Shown here one piece after another: positions 1-8,035 of a stretch of 33,436 nt of DNA. The notes under the pieces were generated by a model. That model had not been told where the DNA came from. It saw only the letters and a list, made by a program, of their open reading frames with translations, and searched no databases. Both the position numbers and the translations under genes were made by a program. Position 1 is the stretch's first letter. Each line of letters begins with the position of its first letter. The DNA is from Pseudomonadota bacterium (lineage in GTDB: Bacteria; Myxococcota_A; UBA9160; SZUA-336): the NCBI GenBank assembly GCA_021295775.1, contig JAGWBS010000021.1:44187-77622 (forward strand). The letters are read 5' to 3'.

Positions 1-161
1 TCGTAAGCCGAACCCTGCCGGTCCTCCGCCACGAAAAGGTGCCGCGGCACGCGCCGCATCGCCGCCAGCACCCGCGGGTCGGAGACCCCGCGGGCGAAGA
101 TCTGGTCGCGCACCATCGCCTCGCGCGCGCCGTCGTAGTCCGGCTCGGGCCGGGTGCCCAA
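1..161 (-). CDS. pcm: Protein-L-isoaspartate O-methyltransferase, N-terminal part (runs off window start)
   Basis: Reading leftwards, this frame gives [17 protein letters not shown] followed by [15 protein letters not shown], the characteristic N-terminus of protein-L-isoaspartate methyltransferases, which use S-adenosylmethionine to repair isomerised aspartyl residues in damaged cytoplasmic proteins. Only about 54 codons lie in the window; the methyltransferase core is outside. The start is uncertain: a TTG at 161-159 lies one base after the stop of the SnoaL-like gene and has a GGAGGG about 11 nt upstream, while an in-frame ATG at 116-114 gives a shorter protein starting MVRDQ. The near-zero spacing to the upstream gene suggests co-transcription, although the functions are not obviously linked. 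The family call rests on the strongly conserved N-terminal segment. Confidence 0.85.
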   Translation of the reverse strand, partial: MGTRPEPDYDGAREAMVRDQIFARGVSDPRVLAAMRRVPRHLFVAEDRQGSAY

Positions 162-162
162 G

Positions 163-711
163 CTAGACGATGCCCTCCACCTCGGCGTCGTTCAGCTCCA
201 CGATCGACTCCTCGGTCGGCCGGCCCGGCAGCGTGTACACGTCCTCGCCGTCCATGCGGACGTCCGTGCCCTCGCCCACGTAGGGCAGGATCGCCACCAC
301 CCGGTTGGAGTGCAGGTAGTAGCGCTCGGGCCGCACGTCCAGGCCCATCCGCGCCAGCGTCCGGCCCGGATAGATGGTGTGCAGCCAGCCCTCGTTGACG
401 ATGTAGTCGTCGTTGACGACCAGCTTTTCCGTGACGCGTTCGAGCTTGTTGTAGCCGTTGTCGAAAATGCTGCGGTAGAACTCGACCGTCTGGGCCCGGT
501 TCTTGGGTCCGCCGTTCATCTCTCCGCCCGGCGACCAGGTGTGGTAGGCCGGCTCGTCGGACATGGTCGCCATGATCGCGTCGAGATCGCCCGCCACCTC
601 GGCCGCCAGGTGCGCGCGGTAATTCTCGAGCATCGCCCGGTGGCGCGGGTTCTCGGTCTGGCGGATGCGTTCGTCGATGGCGACGAAGGAACGCTCGGGC
701 TGGATGCGCAT
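163..711 (-). CDS. SnoaL-like / NTF2-fold family protein
   Basis: This 182-residue protein has the pattern of the SnoaL/NTF2-like alpha+beta cone fold: an N-terminal helical part (about 15-50, with [19 protein letters not shown]), a '[11 protein letters not shown]' strand region near 48-60 and several aromatic-rich strands up to about 160. Such proteins bind hydrophobic small molecules; some are isomerases, cyclases or hydratases, many have no known reaction. The ATG at 711 has AGGAG eight bases upstream. It is the third gene of a minus-strand run after two hydratase-like genes, so a role on an acyl-CoA or ring substrate is plausible but is inference. It is not closely similar to the two SnoaL paralogues at 11542 and 13175. 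No catalytic residues can be assigned with confidence. Confidence 0.7.
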   Translation of the reverse strand: MRIQPERSFVAIDERIRQTENPRHRAMLENYRAHLAAEVAGDLDAIMATMSDEPAYHTWSPGGEMNGGPKNRAQTVEFYRSIFDNGYNKLERVTEKLVVNDDYIVNEGWLHTIYPGRTLARMGLDVRPERYYLHSNRVVAILPYVGEGTDVRMDGEDVYTLPGRPTEESIVELNDAEVEGIV

Positions 712-743
712 GGCTTGGGCTCCTGGTTGGGGACGCTGCGGGA

Positions 744-762
744 CGGTCCTCTGAAAGGACCG
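744..762. other. Perfect 7-bp hairpin between the MaoC and SnoaL-like genes
   Basis: CGGTCCT (744-750) and AGGACCG (756-762) form a perfect inverted repeat with a CTGAA loop, directly after the MaoC stop codon (766-764 on the minus strand) and before the SnoaL-like start at 711. No T-run follows on the minus strand, so it is a weak candidate for an intrinsic terminator. An RNA-processing or stability element between operon genes is equally possible. Confidence 0.45.
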
Positions 763-763
763 C

Positions 764-1186
764 TCAGGGATCGACGCGCGCGCTGGCGTAGCCGCGGATC
801 ACTTCCTCTCCCTTCTGGTTGCGCGTGGAAACCTCCAGGTCGACGAAGTGCTGGCCATCCTCTTCGCGCAGCGCCTCGACCGTGGCCCTGGCGGTCAGCG
901 CGTCTCCGGGCCAGACCTGCGCGACGAAGCGCACCCCGAAGCGCGTCAAGCGGCCGTCGCCCACGTAGTTGGTGAGCATCCGGCCGGTCATGCCCATGCT
1001 CAGCATGCCGTGCCCGAAGATCGACGGGTAGCCCGCGACCTGGGTGGTGTAGACCTCGTCCGAGTGCAGCGGGTTGTAGTCGCCCGACGCCCCGGAGTAC
1101 TGCACGATCTGGGTTCGCGTCAGGTCGTCGACCACTTCCTCTTCGTAAAAGTCGCCCATCGACAGATCGCTCGCTTTCAGGGCCAT
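764..1186 (-). CDS. MaoC-like (R)-specific enoyl-CoA hydratase
   Basis: A 140-residue single hot-dog domain. It carries the hydratase-2 signature: YSGASGDYNPLHSDEVY at 30-46, with catalytic-type Asp36 and His41, followed by FGHGMLSMG near 58-66. These enzymes add water across the 2-enoyl-CoA double bond or remove it, in the cytoplasm. The reading frame is open further upstream, but the start is set at ATG 1186 by AGGAGG at 1196-1191, four bases away; this Shine-Dalgarno sequence overlaps the stop codon of the upstream FAS1-like gene. That tight coupling suggests the two proteins are made together, as for heteromeric hydratases (mycobacterial HadAB, ChsH1-ChsH2) in which one subunit carries the catalytic Asp/His. 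The substrate is unknown. Confidence 0.88.
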   Translation of the reverse strand: MALKASDLSMGDFYEEEVVDDLTRTQIVQYSGASGDYNPLHSDEVYTTQVAGYPSIFGHGMLSMGMTGRMLTNYVGDGRLTRFGVRFVAQVWPGDALTARATVEALREEDGQHFVDLEVSTRNQKGEEVIRGYASARVDP

Positions 1187-1194
1187 CTCGCCTC

Positions 1195-1698
1195 CTAGCT
1201 TTCGACCACGCGTTCGGTGCGCACGCCCACGCCGCGCGCGGTGACCACCAGTGCGCCGCGCTGGGTGCGGTACTCGGTGACGTTCTCGCTGAACAGCAGC
1301 TTGCCGCCGCGGCGGCCCTGCTTCTCCCACTGCTTGCCCAACCGGGTCTCCGCGCGGAGCACGTCGCCCGCCCGCAGCGGCCGGTGGTACTCGTAGTGCT
1401 GCTCCGCGTGCAGCCCTCCTCCTCCGCCGCCCGATGCTCCCGAACCTCCGCCCGAGTCGCGCTCGAGGCCGGTGGGATTCCGGCCGGAGCCGAACCAGGG
1501 GCGCCCGGGGTGCGGCCGCAGCGGGTAGTCGGGGGTGAATTGCGCGCCCGCCGCCACGAACGTCGGGGGAGCGATGATCCCGCCGGCCTCGGTGGTCGCG
1601 GCGTACTCCGCGTCGCGGTAGACGGGGTTGTCGTCCCCGACCGAGCGCGCGAAGAGCAGGATGTGCCCCGCTTCGACGGGGAACTCGAAGTCCGCCAT
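1195..1698 (-). CDS. FAS1-like dehydratase domain protein (MaoC-type partner subunit)
   Basis: A 167-residue hot-dog protein of the MaoC N-terminal/FAS1-like dehydratase type. The N-terminal motif ARSVGDDNPVYRDAEYA (17-33) matches that family, and IIAPPTF and LHAEQHYEYHRPLRAGD (96-112) are its other typical blocks. The position of the hydratase-2 catalytic histidine is a tyrosine (Tyr27), so this is likely the substrate-binding, non-catalytic partner of the MaoC protein encoded immediately downstream. A serine/glycine-rich loop (about 81-95) interrupts the middle of the domain. ATG 1698 has GGGAGG a few bases upstream. The open frame extends much further upstream but loses all similarity there, and it would run antisense to the ThDP enzyme gene. 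Confidence 0.85.
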   Translation of the reverse strand: MADFEFPVEAGHILLFARSVGDDNPVYRDAEYAATTEAGGIIAPPTFVAAGAQFTPDYPLRPHPGRPWFGSGRNPTGLERDSGGGSGASGGGGGGLHAEQHYEYHRPLRAGDVLRAETRLGKQWEKQGRRGGKLLFSENVTEYRTQRGALVVTARGVGVRTERVVES

Positions 1699-1827
1699 GC
1701 GTCCCTCCCGCCCGCCCCGAGCGGGCTCTCGGGGGCAGGATATCAGTCCGCCGGCGGCCGGCGCGTCGCCGGAGGCCGCCGGCGCGCGTGCTAGGCTCGC
1801 GCCGGCGCGCAAGAGACAGGAGTCGAG
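1699..1827. promoter_or_regulatory. Divergent promoter region between the hydratase operon and the ThDP enzyme gene
   Basis: The region separates two divergently read genes. TATCCT at 1742-1737 (minus) lies 38 nt before the FAS1-like start, and TAGGCT at 1792-1797 (plus) lies 30 nt before the ThDP enzyme start; both resemble sigma-70 -10 boxes. No convincing -35 element or operator palindrome was found by eye, so the boxes are proposals only. Confidence 0.4.
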
Positions 1828-3573
1828 ATGGCCTCCCAGACCGCGAAACCGCTCTTCGACAGCGAGGTCGCCCCGGCCCGGGGAATCGTGCAGGTGCTCG
1901 AGGACGCCGGGATCGACGCCGTCTTCGGCATGCCCGGTGGCATGACCGGACGCATCTTCGATGCGCTGTACGACTACCAGTCGAGCATCCGCACGGTGCT
2001 GGTCCGGGAGGAGGCCCGGGCGGGCGTGATGGCGGAGATCTACGGCCGGCTGACCGGCCGGCCCGGCGTGGCGATCGGCCAGGCCGCGTTCCTGGTGCAC
2101 GCCAGCATGGGCGCGATCGAAGGTCACATGGCCAGCACCCCCATGCTGCTGCTGACCGACCTGAGCGACAACGCGCCCTACTCGCAGCACGCGCCCTACC
2201 AGTCGGGAACCGGCGACTACGGCACCTGGGACGCGCGCCAGGCGTTCGGCGCCTTCTGCAAGGCGACCTTCGTCGCGACCACCCCCGAGCAGGCCGTGCA
2301 CGACACCCAGCTCGCGATCAAGCACGCGGTCTCCGGCGAACCCGGCCCGGTCGCCGTGCTGTACCACAGCCGCGCCCTCTCCGGCCGGGTCGGTCCGGAG
2401 AGCCGCCCGGCCCTCTACGAGACGGCGAGCTTCGTCGCCCGGCACGCCCCGCCGGCCGAAGTCTCGGAGGTGGCCGCCGCCGCGCGGCTGCTGGTCGAGG
2501 CCGAACGCCCGGCCGTCATCGCCGGCAACGGCGTACGCCTGAGCGACGCCTGCGCCGAACTGGCCGAGCTGGCGCACGCGCTCGGCGCTCCCGTCGCCAG
2601 CAGCGCCGGCGGCAAGGGCGTCTTCGACGAAACCTCGGACTGGGCGCTGGGCGTCTACGGGAACTTCGGAACGCCGCTCGCCAACGCGCGGATCGGCGAG
2701 GCCGACGCGGTGCTGGCCGTCGGCACCAAGCTGGCCGCGACCGACACCGCCTTCGAGAACGCGGCGCTGCTCGATCCCACGCGCCAGACGCTGATCCAGA
2801 TCGAAATCGAGCCGCGCAACGCGGCCTGGACGCATCCGGTGTCCCCGCGCCTGATCGGCGACGCGCGCCGGGTCCTCGGCCAGCTCCTGGAGGCCGTCGC
2901 CGGCCTCGGCGCGCCCTCTGACGAGACCGTCGAGCGGCGCAGGCGGGAGCTGTGGGACGCGCGCCTGAAGCACGGCTTCTTCGACGCTCCCGAGAGCCGC
3001 TCGGACGCCGCCCCGCTGCTGCCCCAGCGCGTGATCCGCGAGCTACACGACGGCCTGCCGCGCGACGCCATGCTGTTCTGCGACGCCGGCGAGAACCGCC
3101 TGTTCATGACCCACTACTACCAGACCCGGGCCGCAGGTCATTTCCTGCAGCCCGCGGGCGTGGGCGGGATGGGCTACGCCATCCCCGGCGCACTGGCGAG
3201 CCGGGTCGTGCACCCGGAGCGTCCGGCGGTGGCGGTCTGCGGCGACGGCGGCTTCGCCATCGGGATGAACGGCCTGATGACCGCCCTGGAGGAGGACCTG
3301 CCGATCCTGGTGGTGGTGCTGAACAACGGCGCTCTGGGCTGGGTCAAGCACGGTCAGGGGGAGCGGTCCATCGCCTGCGACTTCCGCGACTTCGACCATG
3401 CCGCCATCGCGCGCTCGATCGGCTGCGACGGCTTCCGCGTCGAGCGGGCGGAGGATCTGCCCCCCGCACTGGAGAAGGCCCTCGCCGGCGGGCGCCCGGC
3501 CGTGATCGACGTACACACGTCGCTTTCCGAGACCTTCCAGAAAGTCACTTCTCCGCTGGCAGTGCAGCGCTAG
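1828..3573 (+). CDS. Thiamine diphosphate-dependent enzyme of the acetolactate synthase / benzoylformate decarboxylase superfamily
   Basis: A 581-residue protein with the three-domain ThDP-enzyme layout. The N-terminal PYR domain contains the ThDP-activating glutamate region VLVREEARAGVMAE (about 57-70, Glu62 the likely cofactor-activating residue). A central domain spans roughly 190-340. The C-terminal PP domain carries the GDG...NN ThDP/Mg motif: GDGGF at 472-476 and NNG at 499-501. Members cleave or form C-C bonds next to a carbonyl (2-oxo acid decarboxylases, acetolactate synthase, oxalyl-CoA decarboxylase, 2-hydroxyacyl-CoA lyase). The acyl-CoA genes around it make a CoA lyase attractive, but specificity cannot be read by eye. 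ATG 1828 has AGGAG seven bases upstream. The next gene starts 9 nt after the stop. Confidence 0.88.
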   Translation: MASQTAKPLFDSEVAPARGIVQVLEDAGIDAVFGMPGGMTGRIFDALYDYQSSIRTVLVREEARAGVMAEIYGRLTGRPGVAIGQAAFLVHASMGAIEGHMASTPMLLLTDLSDNAPYSQHAPYQSGTGDYGTWDARQAFGAFCKATFVATTPEQAVHDTQLAIKHAVSGEPGPVAVLYHSRALSGRVGPESRPALYETASFVARHAPPAEVSEVAAAARLLVEAERPAVIAGNGVRLSDACAELAELAHALGAPVASSAGGKGVFDETSDWALGVYGNFGTPLANARIGEADAVLAVGTKLAATDTAFENAALLDPTRQTLIQIEIEPRNAAWTHPVSPRLIGDARRVLGQLLEAVAGLGAPSDETVERRRRELWDARLKHGFFDAPESRSDAAPLLPQRVIRELHDGLPRDAMLFCDAGENRLFMTHYYQTRAAGHFLQPAGVGGMGYAIPGALASRVVHPERPAVAVCGDGGFAIGMNGLMTALEEDLPILVVVLNNGALGWVKHGQGERSIACDFRDFDHAAIARSIGCDGFRVERAEDLPPALEKALAGGRPAVIDVHTSLSETFQKVTSPLAVQR

Positions 3574-3582
3574 ACTGCAGAC

Positions 3583-5556
3583 ATGCGGAGGAGAGCACCG
3601 GTCCTGAGTTTCGCCGCGGCGGGGCTGCTCGGGGCTTTCGCGGCCTGCTCGGAGAACGACCCGGAAGCCCCGAGCCCGGCTGAGACCGCCGTGCCTGCCG
3701 CGGCCGAAGCGTCCGCGCCCGCCTGCGAGCAGCGCGACCCGCTGCGCCAGGTCTTCTTCGGCGATCTGCACGTCCACACCGCGTTTTCGACCGACGCCTA
3801 TGTGTTCGGAACGCGGGCCGGGCCGGACGACGCCTACCGCTTCGCGCGCGGCGAAGAGATCGGACTGCCACCGCTCGACGCGCAGGGCGATCCCCTGGCC
3901 CGAGTCCGCATCGACCGGCCGCTGGACTTTGCCGCCGTCACCGACCACGCCGAGTTCATCGGCGCCGTCGGGCTGTGCGGCACGCCGGGCTCGCCGGCCT
4001 ATGACCACCCGGGCTGCGACGCCTTCCAGGCCGCGGGCGCGGAGTCGCCGCCGTGGAGCGACACGTTGGGCAGCTTCGGCCCCCTGATCGGGCGCATCGG
4101 CGGGGGAAGTCCGTCCCCGGAGGTCTGTGGAGAGGACGGGGCGGTCTGCCGCGAGGCGGCCGCGGGCGTCTGGCGGTCCACCCAGGAGTCCGCCCACCGC
4201 TTCAACGACGGGCCGCCCGGCTGCGGCTTCACCACCTTCGTGGCCTACGAGTACTCGGCCTCGCCGGAGCTGTCCAAGGTGCACCGCAACGTGGTGTTCC
4301 GCGGCGAGTCCGTCCTTCCCCTGCCGATCTCCTCCCTGGACGAGGTCGAAGCCCGCGGCCTTTGGCGACGTTTGCGCGAGGAGTGCATCGAAGCCGGCAC
4401 GGGCTGCGACGTGCTGGCGATCCCGCACAACTCCAACCTGGCCAATGGGCGCATGTTCGCGCTCGACCACCGCGAGGCGGGCGACCTGGAGCAGCAGCGC
4501 GATGCGGCCCGGCTGCGCGCGGAGTTGGAGCCGCTGGTCGAGATGATGCAGATCAAGGGCGACTCCGAATGCCGCAACGGCCTTTCCGGCGTGCTCGGCA
4601 GCGACGCGCTGTGCGATTTCGAGAAGGTGCGGAACCTGCCCGAGGCTCCGCCGGACTGCGGCGAGGGCATCGGCCGGGGCGCGCTGATGGGCGAAGGCTG
4701 CGTCTCGCGCCTGGATTTCGCGCGCTACGCCCTCGCCGAAGGGCTGCGGGAGGCCGACCGCATCGGCGTCAACCCCTTCAAGTTCGGGCTGATGGCCAGC
4801 ACGGACACGCACAACGCCACCCCGGGCGACGTCGCCGAGTGGGCCTTCGACCCCGTCGGCTGGCGCTCGGCCAACGGACCGCACACCAATCCCGGAGGCC
4901 TGGTCGCGGTCTGGGCCGAGCAGAACCAGCGCGATTCCCTGTTCGACGCCATGCGCCGGCGCGAGACCTACGGCACCAGCGGACCCCGCCACGTGGTGCG
5001 CTTCTTCGGCGGCTGGGAATACCCGGACGATCTGTGCGGGGACCCCGAGCTGGTCGCCCGCGGCTACGCCGGCGGCGTGCCCATGGGAGCCGACCTGCCG
5101 GACGCCCCCGAGGGCCTTCGGGCCCCGGTCTTCGTGGCGTCCGCCCTGGCCGACCCGGGCACTCCGGAGCATCCCGGAGGGCTTCTGCAGCGCATCCAGA
5201 TCGTCAAGAGCTGGGCGGACGCCGACGGCGTGCACCAGTCGGTGATCGACGCGGCGGGCGGACCGAACGGGGCGGGCGTGGACCTGGAGACCTGCCGCCC
5301 GACCGGCGCGGGCGAGAAGAGTCTGTGCGGCGTGTGGCGCGACCCGGACTTCGATCCCGAGCGGCGGGCGGTGTACTACGCCCGCGTGCTCGAGAACCCG
5401 AGCTGCCGCTGGACCGCGCGGCACTGCACGCGCACCCCGGCCGACCAGCGCCATGCAGTCTGCGAGAACCCTCACCTTCCCGACACCGTCCAGGAGCGCT
5501 CCTGGAGCTCGCCGATCTGGTACGCCCCGCCGCGGCCCGCCGGGGAGCGGAGCTGA
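3583..5556 (+). CDS. DUF3604 domain lipoprotein (PHP-like predicted hydrolase)
   Basis: A 657-residue protein. The basic N-terminus, hydrophobic stretch and AFAAC at 18-22 read as a lipoprotein signal with Cys22 as the lipidated residue, so it should sit in the outer membrane or periplasm. The body matches DUF3604: FFGDLHVHTAFSTDAYV near 58-74 (His63, His65), VTDHAEF near 119-125 (Asp121, His122) and MASTDTHNATPGD later. The paired Asp/His clusters resemble PHP-type metal sites, suggesting a metal-dependent hydrolase; no reaction is established for DUF3604 to my knowledge. Many cysteines in the second half suggest disulfides. There is no Shine-Dalgarno sequence, and TAGACT at 3571-3576 lies 6 nt before the ATG, so this may be a leaderless start as well as part of the ThDP enzyme operon. 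Confidence 0.85.
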   Translation: MRRRAPVLSFAAAGLLGAFAACSENDPEAPSPAETAVPAAAEASAPACEQRDPLRQVFFGDLHVHTAFSTDAYVFGTRAGPDDAYRFARGEEIGLPPLDAQGDPLARVRIDRPLDFAAVTDHAEFIGAVGLCGTPGSPAYDHPGCDAFQAAGAESPPWSDTLGSFGPLIGRIGGGSPSPEVCGEDGAVCREAAAGVWRSTQESAHRFNDGPPGCGFTTFVAYEYSASPELSKVHRNVVFRGESVLPLPISSLDEVEARGLWRRLREECIEAGTGCDVLAIPHNSNLANGRMFALDHREAGDLEQQRDAARLRAELEPLVEMMQIKGDSECRNGLSGVLGSDALCDFEKVRNLPEAPPDCGEGIGRGALMGEGCVSRLDFARYALAEGLREADRIGVNPFKFGLMASTDTHNATPGDVAEWAFDPVGWRSANGPHTNPGGLVAVWAEQNQRDSLFDAMRRRETYGTSGPRHVVRFFGGWEYPDDLCGDPELVARGYAGGVPMGADLPDAPEGLRAPVFVASALADPGTPEHPGGLLQRIQIVKSWADADGVHQSVIDAAGGPNGAGVDLETCRPTGAGEKSLCGVWRDPDFDPERRAVYYARVLENPSCRWTARHCTRTPADQRHAVCENPHLPDTVQERSWSSPIWYAPPRPAGERS

Positions 5557-5647
5557 AGGTGCTCTCCGATCCCGCCCGGCTTCGGCCCGACCGTCGGCCC
5601 GGCGGACGTGCCGGGAGCGGCAGCGGGCGGTTCCGAGGCGGTCCCGC

Positions 5648-6637
5648 ATGACCCGCAGCGCCTCGCTCCCCGGCGAATCCCTCAACGCCGCCTGGCGCGC
5701 GGCGTTGACGCAGGCCGAGGTCGAGGCCCTGCTGAAGCCGAACGACTGGCGTTCCTGGATCTCGGTCGGGATCAACTGGGGTCTGATCGCCGCCAGCTTC
5801 GCCCTGGTGGCCGTCTATCCGAACCTCGGGACCGCGCTGGTGGCCGTGCTCGTGATCGGCGCCCGCCAGCTCGGATGCGCGGTGCTGATGCACGAAGCCG
5901 CGCACCGCACGCTGTTCTCCGACCGCCGCCTCAACGACTGGGCGGGCCAGTGGCTGTGCGCCTACCCGATCGGATCGGACCTGGAGAGCTACCGCGGCTA
6001 CCACCTTCAGCATCACGCGCGGACCGGCGCCGACGACGACCCCGACATCGGGCTGGCGCGGCCCTTCCCGATCACACGCAAGAGTCTGTGGCGCAAGCTT
6101 CGCCGCGATCTCTCGGGGCGGACCGGCCTCAAGTTCGCGCAGGCGGTCTGGAAGCGCAGCTTCGCCCGGGCGGTGCGCGACCCGCGCGCGGCCCGGGCCG
6201 CCCGCGGCCTGCTGCTGACCAACGGGCTGCTGCTCGGCGCCCTGGTCTGGGCCGGCCGTCCGGAGCTGTACGCGCTGTGGGCGGTGGCCTGGCTGACCAG
6301 CTACACGCTGAGCACGCGCATCCGCTCGATCGCCGAGCACGCCATGGTTCCCGACCGCGACGATCCGCTGGGCAACACCCGCACGACCTTGGCGAGCGGG
6401 TGGGAGCGCCTGCTGCTGGCGCCCAACCGCGTCAACTACCACCTGGAGCACCACCTGCTGATGACCGTGCCGCACTACCGCCTGCCGCGGATGCACGCGC
6501 TGCTGCGGGAGCGCGGAGTGAGGGGCTGCGTGGATCGCGGCTACCTGGGGGTGCTGCGCCGGGCCGCCTCGCGTCCGGAGGGCGGGGACGGCGCGGTCGA
6601 CGACGAAGCCGAGCTGGCGCGCGTCAACGGGCTCTGA
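5648..6637 (+). CDS. Membrane fatty acid desaturase family protein
   Basis: A 329-residue membrane protein with the three histidine clusters of the fatty acid desaturase/hydroxylase superfamily: HEAAH at 82-86, HLQHH at 119-123 and HLEHH at 265-269, which hold a di-iron centre. Hydrophobic segments lie near 40-75 and 195-230. It uses O2 and an electron donor to desaturate or hydroxylate a lipid acyl chain or carotenoid-like substrate in the inner membrane. The frame is open upstream to 5453, but that stretch overlaps the DUF3604 gene; ATG 5648 with GAGG about ten bases before it begins the conserved protein. It lies 91 nt after the DUF3604 gene. No ferredoxin or reductase partner is adjacent. 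Confidence 0.88.
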   Translation: MTRSASLPGESLNAAWRAALTQAEVEALLKPNDWRSWISVGINWGLIAASFALVAVYPNLGTALVAVLVIGARQLGCAVLMHEAAHRTLFSDRRLNDWAGQWLCAYPIGSDLESYRGYHLQHHARTGADDDPDIGLARPFPITRKSLWRKLRRDLSGRTGLKFAQAVWKRSFARAVRDPRAARAARGLLLTNGLLLGALVWAGRPELYALWAVAWLTSYTLSTRIRSIAEHAMVPDRDDPLGNTRTTLASGWERLLLAPNRVNYHLEHHLLMTVPHYRLPRMHALLRERGVRGCVDRGYLGVLRRAASRPEGGDGAVDDEAELARVNGL

Positions 6638-6677
6638 CCCGGTCGGTGGCGCCTTTCGGGTTGGGCTTTTGCGGGTG

Positions 6678-6693
6678 GCCCGGGTCGCCGGGC
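6678..6693. terminator. Hairpin in the convergent junction after the desaturase and amidohydrolase-like genes
   Basis: GCCCGG (6678-6683) and CCGGGC (6688-6693) form a perfect six-base stem with a GTCG loop in the 115-bp gap between two converging genes. It would work on both strands. No T-run follows, so intrinsic termination is unproven. Some such short GC palindromes are expected by chance at this base composition. Confidence 0.4.
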
Positions 6694-6752
6694 GCGCGGC
6701 CGAGCCGGACGGATCTCGGGGGGCCTGCGATTCCGACCGGTCTCGGAGCGCC

Positions 6753-7886
6753 CTAGGAGTCGAGCCCGTATAGGTCCGCGGCGTTGCGGCACACCACGCG
6801 CTCGCGCTCGCCGGCGGAGAGCGTCTCCAGGTTGCGCTCGATCGACTCCGCGGAATCGGGATAGGTCGAGGTGCTCAGCGGGAACTCGGACTGCCACAGG
6901 ATGTTCTCGATCCCGATCACCTCCCGCTGGGCGAAGCCGGCGCTCTCGAACCAGGTGGTGACGTAGCACTGCCGGTGGAACACCTCGCTGGGCAGGGGGA
7001 TGTTCTCCTTGGACAGCTGCGACTGGTGCCATTCCCAGTCTGAGTTTTCGAGCTGGAAGACGATCCAGTCGACGCTGCTGGAGGCGAACACCAGCTTCAG
7101 GCGCGGGAAGCGTTCGGCGATGCCGCCCAGCAGGAAGGACGCCACCGCGATGGCGTTGCTGATCGGCCGGCGCGCCGATTCGAAGGCGTTGCGCAGCGGC
7201 GGCTCGAAGCCGGGATAGACCTCCAGCATGAAGCGCGCCCCCGCCCCCGCCGGCCAGCACAGCGGGATCTCCGCGGCCTGGATCGCGGCCCAGAGGGGGT
7301 CCCAGGCGGTGTCGTGCACGTGCGGCACGTCCGAGCGCACGTGCCAGGGGAACGGGTGCATCACGGCGCCGCGGTGCCCGCGGGCCGCCGAGCGCTCGAG
7401 CTCCGCGCGCGCCGCCTCGACCGAGGCGATCGGCAGCACGCACTGCGGGACGAAGCGGGGCTCGCGGCCCCAGGTCTCGATCAGCCAGTCGTTGTAGGCC
7501 GCGCAGCAGGCGGCCTCGAGTTCGGGATCCTCGAGCGCCGCGAAGGCTTCCGCCCCGTGCCCGGCGGCCCCGGGATACAGCACCTGCACGTCGACCCCGT
7601 CCCGGTCCATCGCCGCGAGCCGCTCGGCCGGGTCGTGCGCCGCCCGCGGCACCTGCTCCCAGTTCTGGGGGTCGTCGAAGCGCTCTTCCGCCAGCGCCCC
7701 GGTCCGCGCCAGGCAGTTCGGATCGCCGACCCGATCGCCGAAGACCCAGCGCTCGGCACCGTCCGGCTGACGCGCCACGTGCGGAATCGCCTCTCCCCAG
7801 CGCTCGCGGGGCAGGCGCGAGGTCCACAGATCCGGCGGCTCGACCACGTAATCGCCCGCCGAAATCCGCCGATGCCTCAGAGTCAT
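6753..7886 (-). CDS. Amidohydrolase-fold (amidohydrolase_2) protein lacking the metal ligands
   Basis: A 377-residue protein that follows the amidohydrolase_2 (ACMSD-like) TIM-barrel layout along its length, with VVEPPDLWTSRLP near 14-26 and NILWQSEFPL at 328-337. The residues that normally hold the catalytic metal are changed. The usual Asp-x-His after beta-1 is Gly11-Asp12-Tyr13; the mid-barrel His position is in CWPAG (Trp211); the usual ESG is SSS (269-271); and the usual Asp-Tyr-Pro-His is Glu-Phe-Pro-Leu (334-337). It is therefore probably not a zinc hydrolase or decarboxylase, and may bind ligand or act as a partner protein. ATG 7886 is preferred over GTG 7895 because GGAGAGG ends nine bases before the ATG. 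It lies downstream of the double CoA-transferase gene. Confidence 0.82.
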   Translation of the reverse strand: MTLRHRRISAGDYVVEPPDLWTSRLPRERWGEAIPHVARQPDGAERWVFGDRVGDPNCLARTGALAEERFDDPQNWEQVPRAAHDPAERLAAMDRDGVDVQVLYPGAAGHGAEAFAALEDPELEAACCAAYNDWLIETWGREPRFVPQCVLPIASVEAARAELERSAARGHRGAVMHPFPWHVRSDVPHVHDTAWDPLWAAIQAAEIPLCWPAGAGARFMLEVYPGFEPPLRNAFESARRPISNAIAVASFLLGGIAERFPRLKLVFASSSVDWIVFQLENSDWEWHQSQLSKENIPLPSEVFHRQCYVTTWFESAGFAQREVIGIENILWQSEFPLSTSTYPDSAESIERNLETLSAGERERVVCRNAADLYGLDS

Positions 7887-8035
7887 CCCCGACACCCTCT
7901 CCGATCCACGCGGGCGCCCATCCTACTCGGAACCGCGCCCGGCGGACCAACCCGCCTCCGGACCGGCGCCTGCGCGATCGGGTCGGACGCGGGAACGAAG
8001 CGCCTCCGGTTCGCCCTGCGCTACCGCTGCCGGGC
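7887..8035 (-). promoter_or_regulatory. Spacer with a possible separate promoter for the amidohydrolase-like gene
   Basis: This 149-bp gap follows the double CoA-transferase gene on the minus strand. TAGGAT at 7925-7920 resembles a -10 box and lies 33 nt before ATG 7886. The gap is long compared with the 39 nt separating the two genes upstream, which fits an independent promoter. No -35 element is evident. Confidence 0.35.

Noticed and set aside
1414..1458. Glycine/serine-rich tract in the FAS1-like gene as a repeat expansion or frameshift
   Set aside because: The frame continues directly into the conserved LHAEQHYEYHRP block, and such loops are tolerated in this family.
1690..2973. Upstream extension of the FAS1-like open frame to 592 codons
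   Set aside because: The extra part is antisense to the ThDP enzyme and has no similarity; ATG 1698 has a good ribosome-binding site.
3043..5775. 910-codon minus-strand open frame opposite the DUF3604 gene
   Set aside because: The translation is low-complexity and spans the ends of two well-supported plus-strand genes, so it is a shadow.
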